From NCBI GenBank assembly GCA_963978895.1, contig OZ022240.1, positions 18,122,636 through 18,186,635 of the forward strand: a stretch of DNA of 64,000 nucleotides, given 5' to 3'. Origin of the DNA: Erpobdella octoculata (Eukaryota; Annelida; Clitellata; Hirudinida; Erpobdellidae). Positions 51,986 to 61,800 of this stretch are shown here, in pieces. The notes beneath the pieces are model-generated. The model saw only the letters and a list, made by a program, of their open reading frames with translations. It made no database searches and was not told where the DNA came from. Position 1 is the first letter of the stretch; every line of letters starts with the position of its first letter. The position numbers and the translations under genes are program-made.

Positions 51986-52686
51986 TCTCGCTCTCTCATT
52001 CGACAAGTTATACATGTTATGAAATCGTAAATTTTTCTTCGTGTCATGCAATTGTAAACAGTGACTCACAAAATTTTTATATAGAAGTATCCTGTCATTT
52101 TTGTTTTTATCAAAGATATAAATATATAAGATATATATACACGAAATTGCTAACATACATAGCAAATTATGTAGATAGATATATTAGCATATTAATATAT
52201 TATATATACATATATTAGCAATTTCACAACACTTTGCGCGTGAAACGTGCATTTTCAGCCAGTCGCAGATGATTTTCTTCTTGAGCACATTTGGACTGGT
52301 CTTCCCTTTGAATGGCTGATATTGACAAAAACACTCCTGGCGAAACGGTGCGATCGGTCGATGAGATTTAAAAAAAATCCATTTTTATGAACAATTGCTA
52401 GTTACTAGTTAGTTCTAAATTGCTTGTCAGAATTTACATTTAAATATTAAACATGTGGCAGGACACCACTTTCGTAGGTATTTAGGATTGAATTCATCCA
52501 GAAACTATGGACATAGAGTAATTTTTTATTTACATTGTGGAGTATTTTTTTATTAAATTATCATCATGATTAAAAACTCAGTCATCAACTAGAGCAGAAA
52601 GAATCTTAAAAAATCAGACATATTCATTATATCCTGTTGAACATTGTAATGAATTTCTAAAATAAACTCATATTAACAATTTAATG

Positions 52687-52692
52687 TTTATT
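52687..52692 (-). terminator. AATAAA polyadenylation signal of the POMGNT1-like gene
   Basis: TTTATT on the plus strand, about 120 nt beyond the stop codon at 52811-52813. Confidence 0.55.
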
Positions 52693-52810
52693 TAACCCAT
52701 ATATACAATGAAACTATTACAAAATAACTCAATCTTTCAAGAAAGAGCTCTGTTGTGCTTTATGCACATTCACCACACACTACAACAAGATCATAATCAT
52801 TGAATCAGTA

Positions 52811-55800
52811 TCAGCTTGCAACAAATGGGTCATAGGAGCTTGGTTTCAACTTGTAGTAAGAAGATTTCTGACCCACCAAAATTACTTCTGATTCTTCATA
52901 GGTGAATCTGTGGTAACAATATAATATAAATTGTTAATTAAGATATTCTATATATTAGTCTTGTATTGAGGTTCTCAATTTGTTAGGCTTTTTCTAATCA
53001 CAGGCACTCACTTTAAAGTGACACCTAACTAAGTCGGTGAAGTGCTAAAAGAAATCTTTTCAGCATTACACAAAATTATCATCAGCAAGTGAAACATCAC
53101 AGAGTTGTCACCAGCTATGAAGTACAAAAAGCTGCCATTTTTCACATAAGCAACAAGTTATCTCATTATTTGATTGACAGACTTGAATTTCCACAAAGAA
53201 CTACAAATAATTTATTTGATGACAATTAGATGGTGTCACAACTTGGTATCTTGATATTTAGCCCATCACTACCTGCTTTTTTCTGTTCAACCACCTTTGC
53301 AGTCCAACACTTCAGGTGAATTTTTTGTTTACTTGGATGGAAAAAATGTTGAAACAGTTTCCACAGTGGCCTGAGGCAGTATGGATACTAACTTATGACC
53401 AGGCAATGCCTCAGTTAACCCGTGTAACTAAATACTGCATCGGCCCATGACTAAATACTGCATCGGGCAATCGGAATCATCGACTTCAGCTGCTCATCTC
53501 ATGCTTCGTTCTTATTTTGTAGGATATAAAGGATGGTTTACATTTTCCCATAAAAAATTTACTAAAAAAACTTTTATAAATATATGATTAACAATTTTAA
53601 AAAAATAAATATTTACAGCTGGCTCATAGCCAGTTCATTCCAATCTGTCTATTCTTAATGTTCCACCTATGCAAGTTTAAGCTCGAAATCACCAACATTC
53701 AACACTGCTTCATCAAAATGCCTATCCATGATTAGTTGGATTTTGTTGATCAGATTGGGCAACTGGTTTTGGGCGCCACTTAACCTTAGCAATTCTGGTA
53801 AACTTCTTTCTTAAGGGAGTACTTGAGCACACCACGTTACAGACTCTTCAGAACAACTAGAGGCAGACGTTTAAGGTGCCTGCCTCCACACAGGCCTGTG
53901 AGATTCGAACTGCCAACATTAGGCTGATTGCCAAACGCTTTACCGCATTACCAACAGCGTATATGATTAATGGATTGATTGTTATTGTATAACAATGTGC
54001 TGAGGCCGGCTGTGCAGTCTGAAAATTCGCTAGAACTTTTTCGGTACTTTCATCTAAGGCTGTACCGATATGACTTTTTGCCGATTATGCCGATACCGCA
54101 TATAGCCGATTATTAAAATTGCCGATACCAATTACGATGCCGATTATTTTATAATTAATATTTCTTTAGTAAAAATGCTTCATCCGAAACATACTGCCGA
54201 TCCAAAAAAATTTCTCCAGTGCCTTTGAAGAGCTGCTCACTTGGCACACTGGAAGCTGGTGCAGATAAATAGCGTCTAGCTAGCTTCGCTAAATAGGGAT
54301 ACTGAAACCTGTGAAGGTTCCACCAACTATACATGTCTTCCTCACGTGGCAACAGAGGGGCTGCCAGATAAAGCTCCAGCATGGCGTCAACCGCCGATTA
54401 TGCGTACGCCGATTAATCGGGCCCAGCCTTACTTTCATCAAAACGCTTTCAAGCATTTATATTTAATCGACAACGGCATCAAAGGTAATAACGTTTTGCA
54501 ATGTTATTAAAACCGATTCACCTAAAATTGCCTCGTACAAAGACCTACAAAGCTGAGAACTTCTTTCGACAATGTTTATGCATGGCATTTCCTCTGAATA
54601 GCATGAGCAGAAAACGTTATGGCACGTTCGCAGCTGTACATCACTGAATTTTCCATGGCTAGCTTGTTGTCTGAACCAAGGTTTGGGGAATGGAAATCTT
54701 CATATCTTTATATTTATTTTTAAATGCTTTATATTAACTTTGTTTGCTTGAGCCATACGTTGCAACCCTTTACCACCAATCAAGTTGATATTTGGTGGGT
54801 TTATTTGTCGCTGCAGACTATACATTCTATTAAATTTTTAGATTAATTGGACAAACTTTGAGTGAATTAGGGAATAAAATCAATCAACCTTTAAACAAAT
54901 TTTAAAAATTAAAAATGTTATAGTTTATTTAAAGAAAGCGACATTTAGGTTTTAAATTTAAAAATTTATAATTAAAAATTTGTTTATTCCATATTGATTC
55001 GAAAATATCTTAAATTTTCAATCTTAACAATCGAGTTGAAATTTGGTGGGTTTATTTGTTACTGCGGATTTTACATTCTATTAACTTTTCAGATCACAAG
55101 ATTGAAATCATCTTGTTCATAGAACATCAACTAGTCAAACAAAACTTGAAGACAACTTTTATGCAATCTTGCATGAAAAAATTCTTAGACCTCAGAAATA
55201 ACTTATAATTCAGCTTGTTGATTGTTATTAATTAATTATTTTTATATGAGTAACTAATTTCACAATGTTAATAATTATTTTTATAAGGTTGATGACTATT
55301 TGGCATTGAATGAAGAAGGTGCAAAAGGCGATTTGCTGAGTTTTTGGAAAATAACTCTAAGAAATGATCAAAACTGTCTCAAGTTGCAAGGATTATTTTG
55401 AGTTTCTAGCAGCAAGCACCTCCTCTGAGAGAGCATTCTCTATAGGTGGATTAACCATTAATGATCGAAGAACTCAGCTAAGTGGAAAAACATGGATGGA
55501 CTTTTATTTAGTCATGGACTTAAATAAATAAATTGTATTGAGTCCTATTACGGTGTTATTGCAATTCTATATATCAACACTTGAGTTATAGTTGCGTTGA
55601 AATGATGTATGGAAAAATAATGACTAGTCCAGGATTGATTAAAAATGGAGATGAACAGCGCGGGGATGGGGATGAAAGATTGTAAGACTGCGGGGATGGT
55701 TGGGGATGGGGACGAAAAGTCATCCCCGCGCACACCTCTAGAGCAGACGAGGTCGATGCAACTAATTAACTTCAAAATGACTCCGATGGGCTGATGCGGT

Positions 55801-58800
55801 ATTTAGTTACATCCACAGTAAACATGTAAAAATCAACTGAACCAAGCTGTGTGTATGTATCATATACTTTTGAATAACTTTTTCTCCCCGCGACCTTAGT
55901 GACGTATCCATTAATTTTTGCATTGATTACACATTTCTTTATTATTGATAATAAAATAAATAAAGATCATACATAAGTGCAGTTTGCTTGTAAAAAGATA
56001 TGATTTATTGACGTGAACACAATAGCTCTTTGACATATGATATATCATTATAACACCTTTTAGCTATGCTTGACAGTCACATTTGAAGACTTGACATATA
56101 AACCTTTTTAGTTTCAAGAGTTTGAAAAAAATTGTATAAAACAAACCTCAAAGTTGAATCATGTATGCCTCGTACTTTGAACTTGGGAGCATACAAAAGG
56201 TTGAAGCACCTACATAGGTCAAGCAAAGTGGTCTCATCATCAATAGACTGCTTGAAGAATGCAACATGGACTCCACTTGAATAAAATAACGTAAATGATA
56301 TTTAGATTATTACATGAACTAGTAATAATAATAATATGAATATAACTAAATTCAAATACTGATAATGTATAACTCCCATGAAAAAAGAAATTATGCTTTA
56401 TCGATGCATACACATTATCAATATTTAGTTAATTTCATATTGAATTCATGTTAAGCAGAAGATTTTAATCTGAAAGATTGATTACTTTTTAACTGCATAG
56501 ATGATTCAATTGATCACGTTTGATTACTTTTTAAATGCACAGATGATTCAATTGATTTTCTATTATGATTGATGATAGAACATAAATTTTTTGACATGTT
56601 TCATTTGTTCAGCTAGTCTGATAGCAAAGTATGGTTTTCCACTTCAACTTTGTTTATTACTTATAACTTATTTGATACCAATAATTTAGACATTCCAGAA
56701 GGTATGGTGCAATCCTAAACAATAACTTCAAAGTAAGCACGAGAGTTTCTTCTTTCCCTGACGAACAGCACTGAATAGTCAGTTTTTTAAGCTTTTATCG
56801 GTTTTCAAAAGCTTAGAATAAAATGTTATATATATATATATATATATTAGAGAGTAACTGACTTTTGGTTCGGAAATCAGATATTGCCGATTAGTGCAAA
56901 ATACCGACTAATCAGTCGGCAATTTCAGGTTAACCGATGCTGACTTTTTCATATTTTTATTATACTGTGTTACATGTCGAAATAAAGTGAAAAATCGATC
57001 AACTTTGCATGACGTCAAAAGCGTTCAATGTGAATTCTCAAAACTTATCTTTTTTGGCCATAAAAAGCTAACCAGTAGTTCAAATTGATTGCAAATTTAA
57101 TAGATTTGAATGTACAACGATATACAATAGTGAGAAAAATTTCAGCTCAATCGAATAAGTGGAAGTGGGGTCAAAAACTGTCAATAAATTTAACTACTAC
57201 TGCCACCACACACATATACAGAGTGAAGTTAAAAGAAAGATTTAAAAAGAGTAATCACCCAGATAAGTGAATCCCTGGTCGTTTTGCACAGGCCTCAAGT
57301 TTCTTCGCTGGAATGGGAGATGCTGAAGCAATAAGCTTTTCCAGGGCTTGATGATAAAACTTCTTACTCAAATTTGATAATTCTTTCAGCTTAACTGCCC
57401 CATCTCTGTTAACAAAAATAACAATGAAATCTCTGAACATTACACAATTGTCATAACTGATACCAAATAACTATATTAATTGGCACTAAAGCAAGACTTG
57501 TCAATTAAGTTACTTGTTATAGACTCTGGCTTTATTGAAATATTCTCTGATGAAATCAGCATGTTCAGTCAGCCCCAGATAAATTCTTCGAACAACCCGG
57601 GATACATCCGGGATCAACATCTCCATATCCTCAGGTATGTTCCATCCAAACCACGACCTGAAAAGTGATAAGTTTATTAAAGACTTTCCTGCAAAATATG
57701 AACCAGTCTGCGTTTCTGATTGATACAGAAACTTTACAAGTAATAAAGCATACTCGCAAAATAACTGCCTGCTCACTGACATCACATGAGACAGCTTTTT
57801 GTGTGTTGGCCCATGGAGCTACAAGTACATGAAAAGAGGAATGAAGTGTAGCACTGAAGTAATGACCCTACAAGTGTGGCAGTGAAGTAATAACCCTACA
57901 AGTGTAGCAGTGAAGTAATCACTCTACAAGTGTGGCAGTGAAGTAATTACTCTACAAGTGTGGCAGTCAAGTAATCACTCTGCAAGTGTGGCAGTGAAGT
58001 AATTACTCTACAAGTGTGGCAGTGAAGTAATCACTCTGCAAGTGTGGCAGTGAAGTAATGACCCTACAAGTGTGGCAGTAGAGAAAAGACCTACAGGGAC
58101 AGTAGAGTGATTGGCCCATGGCCCTACATGTACATGAAAAAACGTAACAGTAGAAAAGAAGTACATTTCTAGAAGTTGTTATTAGAATATGCTGTCCATT
58201 CAAGTTTTCAGCTGATGTTAACCTTAAGCATATTGGTAGGTAGTCATACAGGTAGGTAGTGGTCAGTCTTTTTATAAATATTATCAGGTTTTCTAGGATT
58301 TGTTTTTTTTTCTGAAAACTTAAATATAAAAATGAAAACAAAACATCAAGAGGAAGACGTTAAAAAAAATTGAGTCTGCTCGATATCAGCCAATAGTTAA
58401 CAAGAAAGATTTTAACTTATTATTAGAAGAGATATTAGAAATTATTACAAGATCTTCTGAGTTTTTGATCACATAACAGAATTAGTAAAATTTTAAAAGC
58501 TATAACTTAACGGAATTTCAAATTTCATTTGTTAAATTTCAATTGTTAGTAAACAAAACAAACCTAACACTACAGCAGTCAGGCAAGTTGTCAACCATGT
58601 GTTTAAAGAAAAAAGATTTCTTTAACATGAAACCGAGTCCAGGAAAAGTCTTGCCTCTGTAGACTAGATCAGATCTTTTTGAGAGGCCTTTAAAACCTGC
58701 ACACATTTGTTATATAAAACATAAACATGAATATTTTCTAACTACATTTCATAAAAATACACAAAATCAGGCATGTTTTCAAAATTAATTTTTTTTTCTG

Positions 58801-61800
58801 AAAAATAACAAGTTTAGAAACATGCCATTCTCATTAAAAGCTGTGGCACCAATGAGTGAATCATCATCTTTAAGTACTGTAAGACATTGACCAAGATACG
58901 ACAAAAAATCAGGTGTTGGCAAAACTTCTTCCTCTAGAAATATTGCATACTCCTGTATATGGTTTGGTAAAATGTAAAAAAAATTAATTTTTTTAGCTAT
59001 CTAGAAATTAGAAATATTGCAAACAGTATTGTATATGGTTTGGTAAAATGTAAAGTGAATTATTTTTTTTTTTTAATCTAGAAATATTGCATACTCTTGT
59101 ATATGTTTTGGTGAAGCGTAAAGTGAATTATTTTTTTAGCAATCAAATAAATGCATCAACATCAACGTCTTGATCATTTAATAACTAATATATGATAATG
59201 GTTGTCATTTTGTATGACTTACATTTGTACAACTGTTTCTTGCACTAAAATAATGAGTAACCACACACACTCTTCTCTAGGTATTATAGTAACTTACTTA
59301 CAAATCAATTAGTTTGTAAAACATAACAGAACTATAAAATATATTTGCTGAAATGGTGAATGAAGATGCTTCGTAAATTTTGTAAACTGATGCAATTTTA
59401 AACACGATGAACCAGATTGGCATAATCTCTGAATAATAATAAATATACAAATAATATACAAAGTGTAGATTTTTATTAAAATCATACTTTACTTTAGAAT
59501 TGACAAAAGAGAGCGAGCATATGACAAAACATGAAGAAGTGATGTGTTTAACTTGAATAAAATACTGTATATTAAAAGAGCTGTTCTAACAGATAACTTG
59601 TTCATATTTCTTGACTATAAGTGTCAGTGAAAAAACTGTACAGAAAAAACTGTAAAATACTACAGCAATAAATTCTCATAGTTCTTCTTTGCAACCTATG
59701 TTGAATCCAATATTATTGCCACACAACAAACATTCTACAGCAGTTGAACATTTGAAATACGTAAAAAGAAATCTTTAAAGTAACTCATTTTTATTATAAA
59801 ATTAAATATTAACATCAAAATCTCATACGTATGCAAAATTTCAGTTCAATTTGAAACGGGAAGTAAATGAAAAACCGATTGAAAGGTTAACTCCAAGATG
59901 AAGTTAAGTACAAGTGTATAAAAAGAAATGTTTGTATGTATGTCATACATATCTACTGGCATCAAATTTGAACACTTGGACCAATTTTATTGGTAAACTT
60001 GAGAAGCATGGTCGGTCAGAGATTGGTTTGTGTTCACTTTCAAAAAAATCTGCCAATCAGTTGGCATTGTATTGCCAAAAAAGCCAAACAGTGCAGGGTA
60101 ACTCAGTTAATTATTGATAAATTATTATAAAAATTCATACCGCAGATGGAAACATCTTCCATACATGACTTAGTGCTCCATGCATGAGATCTGTAACAAT
60201 CAAATTAAAAAACACATGCAAATACTCATCATCCTCATCTTGCTATCATCACCCCATAATTATTTGTAAAAATGAAGTTGCTTACTTATATACTTAGTAG
60301 TGCTCTGTAGTTGTTCAGTTGTAACATTGAAAAGAGCAGCCAATGATTTCGACTCTTCAAACTTTTCATCGATCATCATCTGTAAATAAATTCTATGAAA
60401 TTTGATATTTATAATGTTTATTTAAACAACTCATTAAATTGTTGAAAATATATCTAAAATAAAAAAATGATAATGTAGCAATTTAAATTAATTTATCAAA
60501 TTTGTTTAAAACAGATACACAGATGGAACAAGTAAAGAAAAAAACGAGTTTTTTAACACAAACTTTTATTTCAAACACAATCGATTTAGAAATACTAAAA
60601 ATATTCAAATTAAGTTTTTCTGTTTTTTTTCAATTGAATATATTGTCATCCAATATAAAGCTATGCTGAAAGTTTCAGCTTCCTAGCTAGTCAAAAAGCT
60701 GGTTAAATTTTACTTGCAAGATTTGCATAATAGAAAGACACAAACAAACAAACAGAGATTGCAAGTTGAATAAAAGTTTGTAGAAAATGTTTTTTAGCAA
60801 AAACATGAATAAATTAAAATTAAAACTTCATCAAGAGATGATATTTTTAAGCAGCTTTATTAAGTAACCTGTCTTTGGGTGTTGTTAAATTTAGTTTTTA
60901 AACAATTCAAAGAAAAACACATCATAAGATATTTTTTAATAAAATAATTTGTTGTTTTTTTTTCAGTTATATATATATATATGAGCTGCTTATGAAACGA
61001 GTCAGGCCGTGAAAAATCAGCCCGTGCAGTACTCTACTCATATATATGACTCTACTATAGATGCATGGTTCAAATTCTCAAATTTCAAGCGACGGACACA
61101 GCTAGTCTTTAAATAAACACATTCAGATAAACATAATCTTAATAAATGAAAGTTGTACTTACAACTATTTTTTCCAGGTTGAGGCCAGGAATGGCAAAAA
61201 GTGCTTCCAGCTGCTTCAAAGTTGATACTTGGCTTAATCCTTAAATGAATTTTGACTCATTATAAATACTCTTATAACCTGGAAAAATATTATCTAACAC
61301 ATTCTAACACATTTTTATATGTAATTGCAAATAAACAACTTCTAAGATAAGTTAGGTCAATTTAATTGAATAATGACAATTAATAAGCTTAATGAGATAT
61401 AATTAATTATTATGTTCAAACTGCAAACTTGATGGGCAGATAAATACAATCAAGTTTGCGTTTAAACATATTTTAGTCAATAATTGCATCAAATATTATA
61501 AACGCTTACACCCCTTTCTTATAAGCATACAAACAAAATTGTGACTCTGACTTTCTTCTTTAAATAACCTGAAATAGAACTTTATTTTTTAAAGATTAAT
61601 AAACAAACAGCAAACCAGGTATAAGAACAATTGGAATGTTGTATATGGATAAGCCTTCGAATGTCTTGTTCAACAAAGGAAGTGGCTTAGGATGCAGGTC
61701 AACTGCCTTCCCTGCAAACAGACAAAAAACAATCAATATTTACAATTATAAGTACTGTAACACAATCATCCAACCGTTACAAAATCAGATTTAGAAATAC

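Larger units (their letters stand above)
51339..52810. other. Convergent spacer between SNU13 and the POMGNT1-like gene
   Basis: Holds a reverse Helitron-like remnant (51812-51985), a TA/TATA-rich stretch, and a less AT-rich segment at 52225-52370 containing 'gcgcgtgaaacgtgcatttt' that has no open frame and that I do not recognise. No gene is supported. Confidence 0.5.
53423..55811. mobile_element. Terminal-inverted-repeat pair enclosing a transposon nest
   Basis: The left arm TGTAACTAAATACTGCATCG at 53423 and the complementary right arm ending at 55811 (TGTAACTAAATACCGCATCA) share about 26 bp. Between them lie a SINE, a 377-bp hAT and the remnant of a larger hAT. No target duplication is evident. 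In the last intron of the POMGNT1-like gene. Confidence 0.55.

Noticed and set aside
61530..61571. Extra POMGNT1-like exon after a CAG near 61570
   Set aside because: It is in frame only for 16 codons before a stop; the exon at 61163-61239 joins directly in phase and continues the family alignment.
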